In this document: in pieces, positions 50,530-61,362 of the stretch
How the letters are laid out: each line of letters begins with the position of its first letter
Position numbering within the stretch: position 1 is the first letter of the stretch
NCBI RefSeq assembly: GCF_024506435.1
Contig: NZ_JANIET010000001.1
Location: forward strand, 2,852,001-2,916,000
DNA: 64,000 bases
DNA from: Pantoea trifolii
Lineage (GTDB): Bacteria > Pseudomonadota > Gammaproteobacteria > Enterobacterales > Enterobacteriaceae
Direction of reading: 5' to 3'
Notes under the pieces: model-generated
The model's input: the letters and a program-made list of their open reading frames with translations, nothing else
What the model was told of the DNA's origin: nothing
The model's database searches: none
Made by a program: the position numbers and the translations under genes

Positions 50530-51956
50530 CATTTCTCGCGCTGTTTAGCCATCAAACCCAAGGCGGTTTACGTGAGCGACTGTGCAATACCTTGCGTCAG
50601 GCCATCGCCAACGGGCATCTGCGCCATGAGCAGAAGTTGCCGTCCAGCCGCCAGTTAGCCAGCGATTTATCGCTGTCGCGCGTTACGGTGGAGGCGGCTT
50701 ACGCACAGTTAGAGAGCGAAGGTTATCTGCAGCGTCACGCTGGGCGCGGAACGTTTGTGTCAATTCGCATGGCGTCGCCCACCCAGAAACCCCGTATCGA
50801 GCGCTCACCACACTTTTCCCGGCGCGGCCAGCAGGTTTTGGCAACCGGCGGCTGTCAGGATCCGCCCTTTCCTCACGCCTTTGCCGCCGGTTCGCCCGAG
50901 TTACGCGCTTTCCCGCACGCGCAGTGGCGTCGTATCAGCAATCAGGTTCAGCGCTCGCTGGGCAGCAAAGTGATGGGTTACGGCGATCCGCTTGGATTGC
51001 CGTCGCTGCGGCAAGCGGTGGCGGATTATCTGGCACTGTCCCGCGGCGTACGCTGCACGGCGGAACAAGTGGTGATCCTCACCAGCTCGCAGCAGGCGCT
51101 GCAGTTGCTGGCGCTGATGTTCCTCGATGCGGGTGACGAAGTGTGGCTGGAAGAGCCGGGTTATCCCGGCGCGCGCAATGCGTTTCTTGCCGCCGGGGCG
51201 CGCTGTCGCGCCATGCCGCTGGATGCTGAAGGTGCAGTGCCGCTGAGCGGCAGCGCGAAACTGGTCTATCTGACACCGGCGCATCATCATCCCACCGGCA
51301 CAGCCATGAGCCTGGCGCGGCGCTTGCAGTGGCTGGCGTGGGCGCAACAGCAGGATGGCTGGCCGATCGAGGACGATTACGACAGCGAATTTCACTACGA
51401 GGATCGCCCCGCTCCGGCGCTGCAAGGATTAGCCGCAGATGGCCGGGTGATTTGCCTGGGTACCTTTTCCAAAACGCTGTTCCCGTCGTTGCGGCTGGCG
51501 TGGATAGTGGTGCCGCCACAACTGGTGGAGCCGTTGGGCCGCGCGCGCAGCGTGATGGATGGTCACAGCGCGTTGCTGCCGCAGGCGATATGCGCGGAGT
51601 TTCTGCAGCAAGGCCATTTCGCCAGCCATTTGCGCCTGATGCGCCAGCTTTATCGCAGCCGACGTGACTGCTTGCTGGCGCAAATTGAAACGCGCCTGCA
51701 ACTGTGGCTCAAACCGCTGCCAGCGGCGGGCGGCTTACAGTTGACGGTACAGCTGTTGCAAGGAGATGAAGCGCGACTCACGCAACAAGCCAGCGAAGTC
51801 GGATTGCTGCTGCCGCGCCTGTCGCCGCTTTATGCCGGTGAAGTGCAGCAAGCGGGCTGGCTGCTGGGCTTTGCCGCGCTGACGCCCGGTGAGATTGTCA
51901 GCGCCTGCGATAAGCTGGTTACGCTGTTGTCGCACTCCGTGCAAACGTCCAGGTGA
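50520..51956 (+). CDS. MocR-family (GntR HTH plus aminotransferase-like) regulator
   Basis: 478 residues. An N-terminal GntR winged helix (about 18-80, [20 protein letters not shown]) is joined to a fold-type I aminotransferase domain (about 115-470). The PLP-binding Lys318 is present in [14 protein letters not shown], with [11 protein letters not shown] and [10 protein letters not shown] also conserved, so it should bind PLP and sense it or an amine adduct. It starts at GTG 50520. The last 38 bp overlap yfcJ on the opposite strand. Regulated pathway unknown; PdxR-, GabR- or TauR-like roles are options. Confidence 0.87.
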   Translation: MTTSFLALFSHQTQGGLRERLCNTLRQAIANGHLRHEQKLPSSRQLASDLSLSRVTVEAAYAQLESEGYLQRHAGRGTFVSIRMASPTQKPRIERSPHFSRRGQQVLATGGCQDPPFPHAFAAGSPELRAFPHAQWRRISNQVQRSLGSKVMGYGDPLGLPSLRQAVADYLALSRGVRCTAEQVVILTSSQQALQLLALMFLDAGDEVWLEEPGYPGARNAFLAAGARCRAMPLDAEGAVPLSGSAKLVYLTPAHHHPTGTAMSLARRLQWLAWAQQQDGWPIEDDYDSEFHYEDRPAPALQGLAADGRVICLGTFSKTLFPSLRLAWIVVPPQLVEPLGRARSVMDGHSALLPQAICAEFLQQGHFASHLRLMRQLYRSRRDCLLAQIETRLQLWLKPLPAAGGLQLTVQLLQGDEARLTQQASEVGLLLPRLSPLYAGEVQQAGWLLGFAALTPGEIVSACDKLVTLLSHSVQTSR

Positions 51957-53100
51957 CCAGAATACCCAGCGCCGCACAGCAGGCACCCGCGACATAGACC
52001 GATCCGTAACCCAGCGCCGTCGCCAGCAAGCCGGTCAACGGGCCGCTGGCACCGTAGGCGATATCCTGAAATGCCGAGAAACCGCCAAGCGCGGTGCCGC
52101 GAATCTGTGGCGATACGCGCTTAATCACTTCAACGCCCAGCGCCGGGAAGATCAGCGAGCAGCCACAGCCGGTCAGGGCCGCGCCAATCAGCGCCATCCA
52201 GCCGGAACTGGCGAACGCCAGCAGCAGCAAGCCGGCAGTTTCCACCAGCAAAGAGACCATCGCCACTTTTACGCCACCGTGACGATCCGGCAAGCCGCCA
52301 AAGAACACGCGCACCAGCACAAACGCACAGCCAAAAGCGGTCAGCGCGAAACCGGCATTGCCCCAATTTTCCGCAGCAAAATAGAGTGACGTAAAGGTAC
52401 CGATTACCGCAAAGCCGGTGCCCTGCAGCGCCAGCGCCAATCCCGGCTGAAAGATAATTTTCACTACGCTGAACAGCGATGGCCGATCGCCACCGGCGAC
52501 CGGCACTTTATCAATCCAACTGTTGATCCCCAGCGCCAACAACGGCAGAACCAGCGCGACAGCGCCTAACGCAGCAAAACCGCCGTGCTGATTGATCAGC
52601 AAGCCGAGCGGTGCACCAGCCGCCAGCGATCCGTAAATCGCCATGCCGTTCCACGACATTACTAATCCGGAACGTTTGCTGCCCACCAATCCCATGCCCC
52701 AGGTCAGATTGCCGGTCAGCAGCAGGCTTTCGCCGAATCCTAACAGCAAGCGCCCCACCGCCAGCAAACCAAACTTCGTCCATGGAGAAACCGGTAACAA
52801 CGCCGCCGCCAGATACGCCACGCCCACCAGCGCGATGGCCAGCATGCCGTGCTGGGTGGTGAGTTTTGCACCGTGCTGATCGGCACGACGTCCGGCAAAG
52901 CTGCGCGTTAACAGCGTGGCAAAGAACTGAATCCCCACTGCCACGCCAACCATCAGGTTACTCATGCCAAGTTCATGATGGACATACAGCGGGATCACCG
53001 GCAGCGCGAGGCCAGCGGTCAGATAAGTGAGGAACACCGCAAATGAGGTGCAGGCCAGCGGCATAACGGATTGCGTCTGCGCGTCAGCAGTCGTGGTCAT
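51919..53100 (-). CDS. yfcJ: MFS transporter YfcJ
   Basis: Twelve-helix major-facilitator protein, UPF0226/YfcJ-YhhS type; physiological substrate not established. It has 393 residues from the ATG at 53098-53100 ([14 protein letters not shown]), with AAGGAG 11 bases upstream; the longer frame to 53160 was rejected. [40 protein letters not shown] and [20 protein letters not shown] are family signatures. It overlaps the MocR 3' end convergently by 38 bp. Confidence 0.92.
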   Translation of the reverse strand: MTTTADAQTQSVMPLACTSFAVFLTYLTAGLALPVIPLYVHHELGMSNLMVGVAVGIQFFATLLTRSFAGRRADQHGAKLTTQHGMLAIALVGVAYLAAALLPVSPWTKFGLLAVGRLLLGFGESLLLTGNLTWGMGLVGSKRSGLVMSWNGMAIYGSLAAGAPLGLLINQHGGFAALGAVALVLPLLALGINSWIDKVPVAGGDRPSLFSVVKIIFQPGLALALQGTGFAVIGTFTSLYFAAENWGNAGFALTAFGCAFVLVRVFFGGLPDRHGGVKVAMVSLLVETAGLLLLAFASSGWMALIGAALTGCGCSLIFPALGVEVIKRVSPQIRGTALGGFSAFQDIAYGASGPLTGLLATALGYGSVYVAGACCAALGILVTWTFARSATTA

Positions 53101-53236
53101 GAAGGGTCGAACTCCTTGTACTAACCAGACACGCGCTTGCTGCCAAAACAGAAACGGCATATTTGGTTCACGTTAGTGTGAAGTGATAATTTTATTTCGG
53201 ATGGAGTGAGAGTGTAGGTAAGCAGAAGGTGGATTG

Positions 53237-53269
53237 TCAAAACAACAAAGGCCGGATAACCGGCCCTTG
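53237..53269 (-). terminator. Terminator of fabB
   Basis: Stem GGCCGG/CCGGCC (53250-53255 with 53260-53265), loop of four, followed on the minus strand by TTTGTTGTTTT. It lies about 50 bp past the fabB stop, with a dispersed palindrome between. Confidence 0.8.
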
Positions 53270-53289
53270 TGATAGTGCTTGCATAATTT

Positions 53290-53314
53290 GGTCGCCATAA
53301 ATGGCGACCCTACG
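53290..53314 (+). repeat. Dispersed palindrome, copy 3
   Basis: GGTCGCCAT (53290-53298), loop AA, ATGGCGACC (53301-53309), then CTACGG. It sits 4 bp after the fabB stop and before the fabB terminator. Same orientation and nearly the same sequence as copy 1. Confidence 0.85.
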
Positions 53315-53317
53315 GGA

Positions 53318-54538
53318 TTATGCTGGCAACTTACGCATTGTTAAGGTGGCGTTGGTGCCGCCGAAACCGAAGCTGTTCGACATCACGGTGGTCAGCGCTT
53401 TTTCAGTTGGCTTGGTCACGATGTTCAGACCTTTACCCGCTTCATCCAGCTCTTCCACATTGATGCTTGGTGCGATGAAACCGTGCTCCAGCATCAGCAA
53501 GGTGTAGATCGCTTCCTGCACGCCCGCCGCACCCAGTGAGTGACCGGTCATGGCTTTGGTAGCAGACAGTGATGGGCAGTTGTCGCCGAACACTTCACGA
53601 ATCGCACCCAGCTCTTTTACATCACCAACCGGCGTAGAAGTGCCGTGGGTGTTGAGGTAATCGATTGGGGTATCGAGACCTTGCATCGCCATCTTCATGC
53701 AGCGCACTGCGCCTTCGCCTGAAGGAGCCACCATATCTGCGCCATCTGAGGTTGCGCCGTAGCCAACGATCTCAGCGTAGATGTGTGCACCACGTGCCAG
53801 AGCGTGTTCCAGCTCTTCAACCACCACCATACCGCCGCCGCCGGCGATGACGAAACCGTCACGGTTGGCATCGTAAGTACGTGAGGCTTTTTCTGGGGTT
53901 TCGTTGTATTTGGTCGACAGTGCGCCCATCGCATCGAACTCACAGGCCATTTCCCAGCTCAGCTCTTCGCCGCCGCCAGCAAATACGATGTCCTGTTTAC
54001 CCAGCTGAATCTGCTCAACCGCGTTACCTATGCAGTGTGCAGACGTGGCACAGGCTGAGCTGATGGAGTAGTTCACGCCGTGAATTTTGAACGGGGTTGC
54101 CAGGCAAGCAGACACACCTGAACCCATCGCTTTGGTCACCACATAAGGACCAACCGCTTTCAGGCCGCGTGGGCTACGCATCGCGTCAGCACCAAATACC
54201 TGATAACGCGGAGAACCGCCGCCAGAACCGGCAATCAGACCGACACGTGGATTCTGCTGATACTGCTCTTCAGTCAGGCCAGAATCTTTGATCGCTTCGG
54301 CCATGGAAAGGTAAGCATAAATAGAGGCATCACTCATAAAACGCACGATTTTGCGATCGATGAGCCCGTTGGTATCCAGTTTGACGTTGCCCCATACGTG
54401 GCTGCGCATACCGGCATCTCTCATCTCTTCAGAGAAAGTAATACCGGAACGGCCTTCACGCAGAGAAGCCAGCACTTCTTGCTGGTTATTACCAATGCTG
54501 GAAACAATACCCAGGCCAGTAATCACTGCACGTTTCAT
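53318..54538 (-). CDS. fabB: 3-oxoacyl-ACP synthase I (FabB)
   Basis: Condensing enzyme essential for unsaturated fatty acid elongation. It has 406 residues, with the Cys-His-His triad at Cys163 ([11 protein letters not shown]), His298 ([11 protein letters not shown]) and His333 ([10 protein letters not shown]), the same numbering as E. coli. Start [10 protein letters not shown]. FabR- and FadR-like sites lie just upstream, matching the dual control known for E. coli fabB. Confidence 0.98.
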   Translation of the reverse strand: MKRAVITGLGIVSSIGNNQQEVLASLREGRSGITFSEEMRDAGMRSHVWGNVKLDTNGLIDRKIVRFMSDASIYAYLSMAEAIKDSGLTEEQYQQNPRVGLIAGSGGGSPRYQVFGADAMRSPRGLKAVGPYVVTKAMGSGVSACLATPFKIHGVNYSISSACATSAHCIGNAVEQIQLGKQDIVFAGGGEELSWEMACEFDAMGALSTKYNETPEKASRTYDANRDGFVIAGGGGMVVVEELEHALARGAHIYAEIVGYGATSDGADMVAPSGEGAVRCMKMAMQGLDTPIDYLNTHGTSTPVGDVKELGAIREVFGDNCPSLSATKAMTGHSLGAAGVQEAIYTLLMLEHGFIAPSINVEELDEAGKGLNIVTKPTEKALTTVMSNSFGFGGTNATLTMRKLPA

Positions 54539-54574
54539 TCAATAATCCTCGTTCCACATATTTGGATGACGTGC

Positions 54575-54615
54575 ACTCTAGCGTACAGTTGTAAGCCGAA
54601 CAAGTCCGATCAGCC
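54575..54615 (-). promoter_or_regulatory. fabB promoter with FabR-like and FadR-like sites
   Basis: On the minus strand a -35 TTGTTC (54598-54603) and -10 TAGAGT (54575-54580) are 17 bp apart. GCGTACAGTTGTAAGC (54581-54596) resembles the FabR palindrome, arms matching at 6 of 7. GGCTGATCGGACTTGTT (54599-54615, minus) closely resembles the FadR activator consensus and covers the -35. In E. coli fabB is activated by FadR and repressed by FabR, so the layout agrees. Confidence 0.75.
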
Positions 54616-54692
54616 ATTTCCTTTTGTAAATTTGCGTCATGTGACGTCTATCGCTAAACTCGCGCCACTGCCTGAAATATGAGCCTTTCCCC

Positions 54693-56705
54693 GTGAAATT
54701 AACCCCGGTTGAACACGCCCAAATAAACTGGAATGAACAGGGTACACCTGTGTCCCGAGCGTTCGGCGACGTCTATTTCTCCAACGATAATGGACTGGAG
54801 GAAACGCGCTATGTGTTCCTCGCTGGCAACCACATCCCACACCGTTTTGCCGCACATGCGCGCGATTTATTTATTGTCGCCGAGAGCGGTTTTGGGACTG
54901 GTCTGAACTTTCTCACCCTGTGGCAAGCCTTCGATCGCTTCCGTAATGAGCAACCCAACGCCACTTTGCAGCGTCTGCACTTTATTAGCTGCGAGAAATT
55001 CCCGCTGACGCACGCTGATCTCGCTGCCGCGCATGCCCATTGGCCGGAGCTGCAGCCGTGGGCCGAACAGCTGCAACAGCAGTGGCCGCAGGCGTTGCCG
55101 GGTTGTCAGCGCCTGCTGTTTAATGGCGGCGAAGTCACGCTGGATCTCTGGCTTGGTGATATTAACGCGCTAATTCACACCTTTGATGACAGTCTTAATC
55201 GTCAGGTGGATGCGTGGTTCCTTGATGGCTTCGCGCCAGCGAAAAATCCGGAGATGTGGACGCCAGAGCTGTTCGCCGCGATGGCGCGCCTCGCCCGTCC
55301 AGGCGGCACGCTGGCAACCTTCACCGCGTCGGGGTTTGTGCGTCGCGGGTTGCAGGACGCCGGTTTCAGCATGCAGAAGCGCAAAGGCTTTGCTCACAAG
55401 CGTGAAATGCTGGTCGGCGTAATGGAACAGGCTGCTGAATTGCCGCACAGCCAGCCGTGGTATGCGCGCCCGCCGGCCAGCAGCCAGGATGTGGCGCTGA
55501 TTGGCGGCGGCGTCGCCAGTGCCGTATTGGCGCTGGCGCTGTTGCGACGCGGTTGGCGCGTGACGCTCTATTGCGCGGATGATGCGCCTGCGCTGGGCGC
55601 CTCCGGCAATCGTCAGGGCGCGCTCTATCCGCTGCTGAACCAGCACGATCCCGCGCTGGCCACCTTCTTCCCGGCGGCTTTTGGTTTTGCCCGTCGCCTG
55701 TACGATCGGCTGCCAGTGGAGTTTGAGCATGACTGGAGCGGTGTGTTGCAGTTGGGCTGGGATAGCAAAAGCGCGGAGAAAATCAAGCAGATGCTCAACA
55801 TGGCACTGCCGCATGAGATCGCCTACGGCGTTAATAAAGAAGAAGCGCAACAGCTGGCGGGCGTCGAACTCAGCCTTGGCGGAATTTTCTATCCGCAGGG
55901 CGGCTGGCTGTCGCCTTCTCAGCTAACCAGCAATTTGCTGGAATACGCGCAATCGCTGGGATTACGCCTTCACTGGCTGCATCGCGTCACGCAGTTAACG
56001 CGCGATGAAGATAACTGGACGCTGCACTTTAGCCAGCAGCCGCCAGTGCAACATCCCCAAGTGGTGCTGGCGAATGGTCACGCGCTGCTGGATCTCGAAC
56101 AAAGCAAAATGCTGCCAGTATACGCGGTGGCGGGACAGGTGAGCCACGCGCCGACCAATCCGTCATTAGGCGCGCTGCGCACCGTGCTGTGTTACGACGG
56201 CTATCTCACGCCGGTCAGCCCGAACTTCGCCACCCATTGCATCGGCGCTAGCTATCATCGCGGCGAAACCGCGACGGATTTCCGCGCCGACGATCAGCAG
56301 GAGAATCGCCAGCGGCTGATCAACTGTTTGCCGGAAAGCCAATGGCCGCAGCAGGTTGATGTGTCAGATAACCAGGCGCGCAACGGCGTGCGCTGTGCCA
56401 CGCGCGATCATCTGCCGATGAGCGGCAGCGCGCCGGATTATGACGCCACCCTGGCGCAGTATGCCGACTTGCCGGAGCAGCGTGCGCGCGCGACAAACGT
56501 GGACGATGCGCCGGTGCATAACGATTTGTTTGTGTTGGGCGCATTAGGTTCGCGTGGCTTATGCAGCGCACCGCTGGCGGCCGAAGTGCTGGCGGCGCAG
56601 ATGAGCGGCGAGCCGCAACCGCTGGATGCAGCCACGCTGGCGGCGATGAATCCAAATCGCTACTGGGTACGAAAACTGCTGAAGGGTAAAAAAGCGGGTC
56701 GATAA
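54693..56705 (+). CDS. mnmC: Bifunctional tRNA mnm5s2U34 biosynthesis protein MnmC
   Basis: Completes the 5-methylaminomethyl-2-thiouridine modification at the tRNA wobble position. It has 670 residues: an N-terminal SAM-dependent methyltransferase (about 1-245, [30 protein letters not shown]) and a C-terminal FAD oxidoreductase (about 265-670, [29 protein letters not shown]). The start is GTG at 54693. An overlapping five-codon reading frame (ATG 54679, MSLSP) ends in the TGA that overlaps this GTG, which could couple initiation. Confidence 0.96.
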   Translation: MKLTPVEHAQINWNEQGTPVSRAFGDVYFSNDNGLEETRYVFLAGNHIPHRFAAHARDLFIVAESGFGTGLNFLTLWQAFDRFRNEQPNATLQRLHFISCEKFPLTHADLAAAHAHWPELQPWAEQLQQQWPQALPGCQRLLFNGGEVTLDLWLGDINALIHTFDDSLNRQVDAWFLDGFAPAKNPEMWTPELFAAMARLARPGGTLATFTASGFVRRGLQDAGFSMQKRKGFAHKREMLVGVMEQAAELPHSQPWYARPPASSQDVALIGGGVASAVLALALLRRGWRVTLYCADDAPALGASGNRQGALYPLLNQHDPALATFFPAAFGFARRLYDRLPVEFEHDWSGVLQLGWDSKSAEKIKQMLNMALPHEIAYGVNKEEAQQLAGVELSLGGIFYPQGGWLSPSQLTSNLLEYAQSLGLRLHWLHRVTQLTRDEDNWTLHFSQQPPVQHPQVVLANGHALLDLEQSKMLPVYAVAGQVSHAPTNPSLGALRTVLCYDGYLTPVSPNFATHCIGASYHRGETATDFRADDQQENRQRLINCLPESQWPQQVDVSDNQARNGVRCATRDHLPMSGSAPDYDATLAQYADLPEQRARATNVDDAPVHNDLFVLGALGSRGLCSAPLAAEVLAAQMSGEPQPLDAATLAAMNPNRYWVRKLLKGKKAGR

Positions 56706-56710
56706 TCTGC

Positions 56711-56728
56711 GGGGCGAGCGATCGCCCC
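56711..56728. repeat. GC-rich palindrome between mnmC and yfcL
   Basis: GGGGCGA (56711-56717), loop GCGA, TCGCCCC (56722-56728). It shares the 9-mer GGGCGAGCG with the palindrome at 60408-60423 and one in the nuoL-nuoM spacer. No T-run; it fills the 29-bp convergent gap. Confidence 0.65.
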
Positions 56729-56734
56729 GAGACG

Positions 56735-57016
56735 TTAAGCGGTTTGACGTGCCTGCAGGAACAAATTGTCCCACATGCCGGTGACCAGCGCCTGATCGCG
56801 TGGCGACAGTTCACCGGCAGCAATGGCTTTTTGCAGGCTGTTAGTAACGTGAGTTTGCAGCGCTTCCGGCGTGTGTTCACCGCTCAGCTCAATCTCCGCC
56901 ACTGCCAGGGTCAGATGACCACGCAGATAGCCGCCCGCAAACAACTCGTCATCGCTGGCGTGATCGACCATATCGTCAATCAGGGCCAGAATTCGGGTTT
57001 CAAATTCTACGATCAT
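56735..57016 (-). CDS. yfcL: YfcL family protein
   Basis: Small cytoplasmic protein of unknown function, 93 residues (E. coli 92). It is acidic and mostly helical, with [20 protein letters not shown] at the start and [19 protein letters not shown] near the end conserved. No catalytic motif is visible. It follows epmC by 30 bp and is probably cotranscribed with it; it converges on mnmC. Confidence 0.92.
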   Translation of the reverse strand: MIVEFETRILALIDDMVDHASDDELFAGGYLRGHLTLAVAEIELSGEHTPEALQTHVTNSLQKAIAAGELSPRDQALVTGMWDNLFLQARQTA

Positions 57017-57046
57017 CTCTTCCTCTCTTCTTATAACCTTCGCGGA

Positions 57047-57592
57047 TTACAGATCTTCCGGCCAGGGGAATTGTGCCGCCGTCAGTGCCGGCGTGCCGTA
57101 ATAATTCGTCAGTGCATCAATGAAACGGGCCGGTCGCAGCGGAATGCCCTGCTCCAGATACGTCATCACCTGCGCATGAACCTTGCGCTGAAACGCAATG
57201 CGATCTGGCTCACAATCGCCTTCGAGATTGTCACAACTGACGTTGAAGGGAAAGCCCGCCGCCACGCAGAACAACCACTCCAGCGCCTGCGGTTTCACCT
57301 CAACTGCTTCGAACTGGCTCTGCGTTTGCGCATCGCGTCCGTCCGGGCAATACCAATAACCAAAATCCACCAGCTTGCGGCGCGCTTCACCGGCAATGCA
57401 CCAGTGGGAAATTTCATGCAGTCCGCTGGCGTAGTAGCCGTGTGCGAACACCACGCGATTCCACGGGGAGGTTTCATCCGCTGGAAGATAAATAGGTTCG
57501 TCGTCGCCTTTAATTAGACGGGTCTGAAAATCGTCAACGAAGCAGCCATCAAAGATGGCAATCAGCTGATCGTAATGGTGTGTTGTACTCAT
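57047..57592 (-). CDS. epmC: Elongation factor P hydroxylase EpmC
   Basis: Hydroxylates the lysylated Lys34 of elongation factor P, the last step of the EpmA-EpmB-EpmC pathway (yfcM). It has 181 residues. The metal-binding region HEISHWCIAGEARRKLVDFG near 76-95 supplies the conserved histidines, and WYCPDGRDAQTQSQFE follows. epmA and epmB are not in this window. Confidence 0.95.
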   Translation of the reverse strand: MSTTHHYDQLIAIFDGCFVDDFQTRLIKGDDEPIYLPADETSPWNRVVFAHGYYASGLHEISHWCIAGEARRKLVDFGYWYCPDGRDAQTQSQFEAVEVKPQALEWLFCVAAGFPFNVSCDNLEGDCEPDRIAFQRKVHAQVMTYLEQGIPLRPARFIDALTNYYGTPALTAAQFPWPEDL

Positions 57593-57606
57593 AATTTTTA
57601 ATCTTT

Positions 57607-57642
57607 AAAAAAACCGGCGCCATTGTCGCATTGGCAGCCGGT
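57607..57642 (-). terminator. Terminator after yfcA
   Basis: Minus strand: ACCGGCTGCCA pairs with TGGCGCCGGT (one bulged T) and is followed by seven T residues (57607-57613). It separates yfcA from epmC. Confidence 0.85.
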
Positions 57643-57658
57643 CTTGACGAGTGTTGGA

Positions 57659-58456
57659 TTAAAGCGTGGACAGCCAGGCCATCAATTCTGCGCCATGACT
57701 GTCCCATAACAATTTGGCGCTCATTACCGCAGAAACGAGCACCACCATGGGGCGAATCAGTTTCTGACCGCGGCTCAACACCAGCCTGGCGCCGAGACGC
57801 GCGCCGATAACGGCGCCGAGCAGCATAATCGCGCCGGTGCCCCACACCACTTTGCCGCCGAACATAAAGAACAGCAGACTGCCAAAATTCGAGGTGAAAT
57901 TTAGGATTTTGGCGTGGGCAGTGGCTTTCGCCAGATTGAAGCCGCACAGCGTAACGAAGGCCAGCGCATAGAATGAGCCGGCACCGGGACCAAAGAAGCC
58001 GTCGTAGAAGCCGACGCAGCCGCCGCCCACCAGCGCATAGGGCAAACCGTGCAGACGACGTTCGCGATCGGCTTCACCCAAACGCGGCATCAGCAGGAAC
58101 CACAAACCGATGCAGATCAACAACAGCGGCAAGATTTGGCGCAGCACGTCGGCTTGCAGATGTTGGATCAGGATAGTGCCGGCCACGGCGCCGAGAAAGG
58201 TCATGGCGATATTCAGCCACTGCTCGTTCAGCTTTACCGCGCCGCGACGAATGAAGTAGAGGCTGGCAGAGAACGAACCACCGACCGATTGCAACTTATT
58301 GGTGGCTAACGCCTGCGCTGGAGAGAGTCCGGCCGCCAGCAATGACGGCACGGTAAGCAATCCACCACCGCCCGCGATCGAGTCGATAAACGCCGCCAGC
58401 ACCGCCACGAAAAACAGCACGCCGAGCACCAGCGGGCTGACAACAAACCAATCCAT
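57659..58456 (-). CDS. yfcA: TauE/SafE-family membrane protein YfcA
   Basis: Eight-helix membrane protein of the TauE/SafE (DUF81) family; relatives move sulfite, sulfoacetate or other small anions, substrate here unknown. It has 265 residues, with two related halves. FIDSIAGGGGLLTVPSLLAAG near 24-44 and GFYDGFFGPGAGSFYALAF near 155 are the paired family motifs. It is 8 bp downstream of mepA, in the same operon. Confidence 0.92.
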   Translation of the reverse strand: MDWFVVSPLVLGVLFFVAVLAAFIDSIAGGGGLLTVPSLLAAGLSPAQALATNKLQSVGGSFSASLYFIRRGAVKLNEQWLNIAMTFLGAVAGTILIQHLQADVLRQILPLLLICIGLWFLLMPRLGEADRERRLHGLPYALVGGGCVGFYDGFFGPGAGSFYALAFVTLCGFNLAKATAHAKILNFTSNFGSLLFFMFGGKVVWGTGAIMLLGAVIGARLGARLVLSRGQKLIRPMVVLVSAVMSAKLLWDSHGAELMAWLSTL

Positions 58457-58464
58457 TGAGATAC

Positions 58465-59292
58465 CTACAGAAGATGTTTATCTAACAGCGCCTGACAGGA
58501 CGGCGGTAGTGGCGGCGGCGTTTTCTTCACCGGCGGCGTGCTGCCTGGTTTTTTCGGCAGGAACCAGCTATCCAGCTCTGCGCCACAGCCATCGCCTGCC
58601 GGTTGAGGCGCCTGATCTTCACACTCCAGACTGCCCGCCGGGCAGCGCAAACGCACATGCATGTGCGCGCGATGGGCAAACCACGGACGTACCTTATTTA
58701 GCCACGCGCGATCGCTACCGGCATCGGCACAAAGCTGCCGTTTAATCGCTGGATTGACGAAGATACGCGTTACTTCGTCGTCTTTCGCTGCCAGTTTAAT
58801 CAGGCTATCAATTTGTGGTTGCCAGTGACGTGCGATCACCTGCTTATCATCGGCAGAAACCAGATCGAGCGGCTGCGGCTTGAGCAATTGCTGCGCCGTC
58901 CAGCGGGTTTTCGGCAGCTGCAGCCAGATATCAACATCCAGACCCGTTTGATGGCTGGCGTGGCCGCTGCTAAAACGGCCGCCCGCCGCCATGCCCATAT
59001 CGCCAATCAGCACTTGCCCCAGCTGAAGCTGATGAACCTGGGTGCTGAGACGCTGAATAAAGGCGATCAGATCGGGATGGCCGAAGTAGCGGCGCTGATC
59101 CTGACGCATCACCTGATAATTGGCTGAGTTAAGCGGCAGCTGCTGCGCACCGACAATACAGCCATTGGCGAAGCCGCCAATCGACTGCGGGCTGCCGGCA
59201 ATCGGCTGATGAATTTGCTGCCACGGCGTGGCGGCAACGGCGGCCGCACTGCATAACAGCGCGGCACAGGTGATGAGCAGACGGCGCATCAT
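58465..59292 (-). CDS. mepA: Penicillin-insensitive murein endopeptidase MepA
   Basis: Periplasmic zinc endopeptidase cleaving D-Ala-mDAP cross-links in peptidoglycan. It has 275 residues with a signal peptide of about 20 ([20 protein letters not shown]). LAS-family metal motifs: [15 protein letters not shown] (His114 and Asp121) and [10 protein letters not shown] near 212. Six cysteines probably form disulfides. The C-terminus is proline- and lysine-rich. It lies 5 bp after aroC. Confidence 0.96.
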   Translation of the reverse strand: MMRRLLITCAALLCSAAAVAATPWQQIHQPIAGSPQSIGGFANGCIVGAQQLPLNSANYQVMRQDQRRYFGHPDLIAFIQRLSTQVHQLQLGQVLIGDMGMAAGGRFSSGHASHQTGLDVDIWLQLPKTRWTAQQLLKPQPLDLVSADDKQVIARHWQPQIDSLIKLAAKDDEVTRIFVNPAIKRQLCADAGSDRAWLNKVRPWFAHRAHMHVRLRCPAGSLECEDQAPQPAGDGCGAELDSWFLPKKPGSTPPVKKTPPPLPPSCQALLDKHLL

Positions 59293-59297
59293 CAGGC

Positions 59298-60383
59298 TTA
59301 CCAGCGCGGTACGCTGCTGTTGACGTCACCGTTTTGCGCACGCTGGCGCAGCAGGTGATCCATCAACACAATCGCCATCATCGCTTCGGCAATGGGCACC
59401 GCGCGAATACCAACGCAGGGATCGTGACGACCTTTGGTGATCATCTCGACTTCTTCGCCGTCGCGGGTGATGGTGTTGCCCGGCACGGTAATACTGGAGG
59501 TCGGTTTCATCGCCAGATTGGCGCTGATAGTTTGGCCGCTACTGATGCCGCCTAAAATGCCGCCGGCGTGGTTGCTCTGGAAACCGTTGGCACGAATCTC
59601 ATCGCGATGCTGGCTGCCGCGCTGGTTGATCACCGCGAAACCGTCGCCAATTTCCACGCCTTTCACCGCGTTGATGCTCATCAGCGCATGCGCCAAATCC
59701 GCATCCAGACGATCAAATACCGGCTCGCCCAATCCCGGCGGCACGTTCTCTGCCAGCACGGTGACTTTCGCACCGATGGAGTCGCCCTCTTTTTTTAGGC
59801 CACGCATCAGTTCATCCAGCGCTTCCAGCTTCGAGGCATCCGGGCAGAAGAACGGGTTCTCTTCCACGATGTTCCAGTCTTTCAGTTCACAAGCCACATC
59901 GCCAATCTGCGCCAGATAGCCGCGCACCACAATGCCGTGCTTCATCTGCAAATACTTCTTAGCAATCGCACCGGCCGCTACGCGCATGGCGGTTTCACGC
60001 GCCGAAGAGCGTCCGCCGCCACGATAGTCGCGCAGGCCGTATTTCTGCTCGTAGGTATAATCGGCATGGCCAGGACGGAACAGATCTTTGATTGCGCCGT
60101 AATCCTGTGAACGCTGGTCGGTGTTCTCAATCAGCAGACCGATTGAGGTTCCCGTCGTCACGCCCTCAAACACGCCGGACAAAATTTTCACCTGATCCGG
60201 CTCGCGGCGCTGTGTGGTGTAGCGCGACGTGCCAGGACGACGACGATCGAGATCGTGCTGAATGTCGGCTTCCGTCAGCGGAATGCCGGGCGGCACACCG
60301 TCAACGATGCAGCCCAGCGCAATACCATGCGACTCGCCAAAAGTGGTTACGCGAAAAACTTGTCCGATGCTGTTTCCGGCCAT
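59298..60383 (-). CDS. aroC: Chorismate synthase
   Basis: Last common step of aromatic biosynthesis, EPSP to chorismate, needing reduced FMN. It has 361 residues. [19 protein letters not shown] near 15-33, [20 protein letters not shown] near 122-141 and [13 protein letters not shown] near 273 are the standard signatures, with their His and Arg residues. Start [20 protein letters not shown]. It is preceded by prmB with a palindrome between. Confidence 0.98.
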   Translation of the reverse strand: MAGNSIGQVFRVTTFGESHGIALGCIVDGVPPGIPLTEADIQHDLDRRRPGTSRYTTQRREPDQVKILSGVFEGVTTGTSIGLLIENTDQRSQDYGAIKDLFRPGHADYTYEQKYGLRDYRGGGRSSARETAMRVAAGAIAKKYLQMKHGIVVRGYLAQIGDVACELKDWNIVEENPFFCPDASKLEALDELMRGLKKEGDSIGAKVTVLAENVPPGLGEPVFDRLDADLAHALMSINAVKGVEIGDGFAVINQRGSQHRDEIRANGFQSNHAGGILGGISSGQTISANLAMKPTSSITVPGNTITRDGEEVEMITKGRHDPCVGIRAVPIAEAMMAIVLMDHLLRQRAQNGDVNSSVPRW

Positions 60384-60407
60384 GCTGGTTCCTTGTTGCG
60401 ATGTTGC

Positions 60408-60423
60408 GGGCGAGCGCTCGCCC
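60408..60423. repeat. Perfect 16-bp palindrome between prmB and aroC
   Basis: GGGCGAGCGCTCGCCC, self-complementary over its whole length, 6 bp after the prmB stop. It shares the 9-mer GGGCGAGCG with 2438-2446 and 56712-56720. No T-run follows in the direction of transcription. Confidence 0.7.
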
Positions 60424-60429
60424 TCTTAT

Positions 60430-61362
60430 TTAGTCTTTGTAGAATGAGAAGTGATGCTGTGCCGCGACGATTTGCTCGCGCGTCAGCATAAACACGCCGT
60501 CACCGCCGTTATCAAACTCCAGCCAGGTAAACGGCACGTCTGGGTACTGATCGATCATGTGCACCATGCTGTTACCGACTTCGCAAATCAGCACGCCTTG
60601 TTCGGTGAGGTAATCTGGCGCACAAGCCAGAATACGGCGCACCAGTTTCAGGCCGTCGCTGCCCGCTGCCAGACCCAGTTCCGGCTCGTGGCGATATTCG
60701 TTCGGCAGATCGTCCATATCTTCCGCATCCACGTAAGGTGGATTGGTGACGATCAGATCGTATTTCACCGGCGGCAAATTACGGAACAGATCGGCGCGGA
60801 TTGGGGTTACGTGGTTCAGCAGGCCGTGCTCTTCGATGTTCTGCTCGGCAACCGCCAGCGCATCGGTGGAGATATCCACCGCATCCACTTCCGCTTCCGG
60901 GAAGGCGTAAGCGCAGGCAATGGCGATGCAGCCGCTGCCGGTGCACATATCGAGAATGTGATGAGGTGACTCGCCGATCAAACCGGCAAAACGGTTCTCA
61001 ATCAGTTCACCAATCGGTGAACGCGGCACTAATACGCGCTCATCAACGTAAAATTCGTGGCCGCAGAACCAGGCTTTGTTGGTGAGATACGCCACCGGAA
61101 TGCGCTCGTTGACGCGGCGAATCACGCGCTCAACAATGCGATGACGCTCGCTGGCAGTCAGGCGCGCATTGCGCATATCTTCTGGAATATCCAGCGGCAG
61201 CCACAGCGTGGGCAGAACCAGTTGGACGGCTTCGTCCCAGGGATTATCCGTGCCGTGGCCGTACCAAATGCCTGCCGCCGAAAAACGGCTGACAGCCCAG
61301 CGCAGCATGTCCTGAATGGTGTGCAGTTCATTCACTGCCTCATCGACGAATATCTTGTCCAC
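60430..61362 (-). CDS. prmB: 50S ribosomal protein uL3 glutamine methyltransferase PrmB
   Basis: Methylates the conserved glutamine of ribosomal protein L3. It has 310 residues from the GTG at 61360-61362, with GGAGGG upstream; the longer ORF to 61452 was rejected as it ignores that RBS. The SAM-binding motif is [19 protein letters not shown] near 136-154, and the substrate motif NPPY at 207-210 followed by VDAEDM. First gene of prmB-aroC-mepA-yfcA; divergent from smrB. Confidence 0.97.
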   Translation of the reverse strand: MDKIFVDEAVNELHTIQDMLRWAVSRFSAAGIWYGHGTDNPWDEAVQLVLPTLWLPLDIPEDMRNARLTASERHRIVERVIRRVNERIPVAYLTNKAWFCGHEFYVDERVLVPRSPIGELIENRFAGLIGESPHHILDMCTGSGCIAIACAYAFPEAEVDAVDISTDALAVAEQNIEEHGLLNHVTPIRADLFRNLPPVKYDLIVTNPPYVDAEDMDDLPNEYRHEPELGLAAGSDGLKLVRRILACAPDYLTEQGVLICEVGNSMVHMIDQYPDVPFTWLEFDNGGDGVFMLTREQIVAAQHHFSFYKD

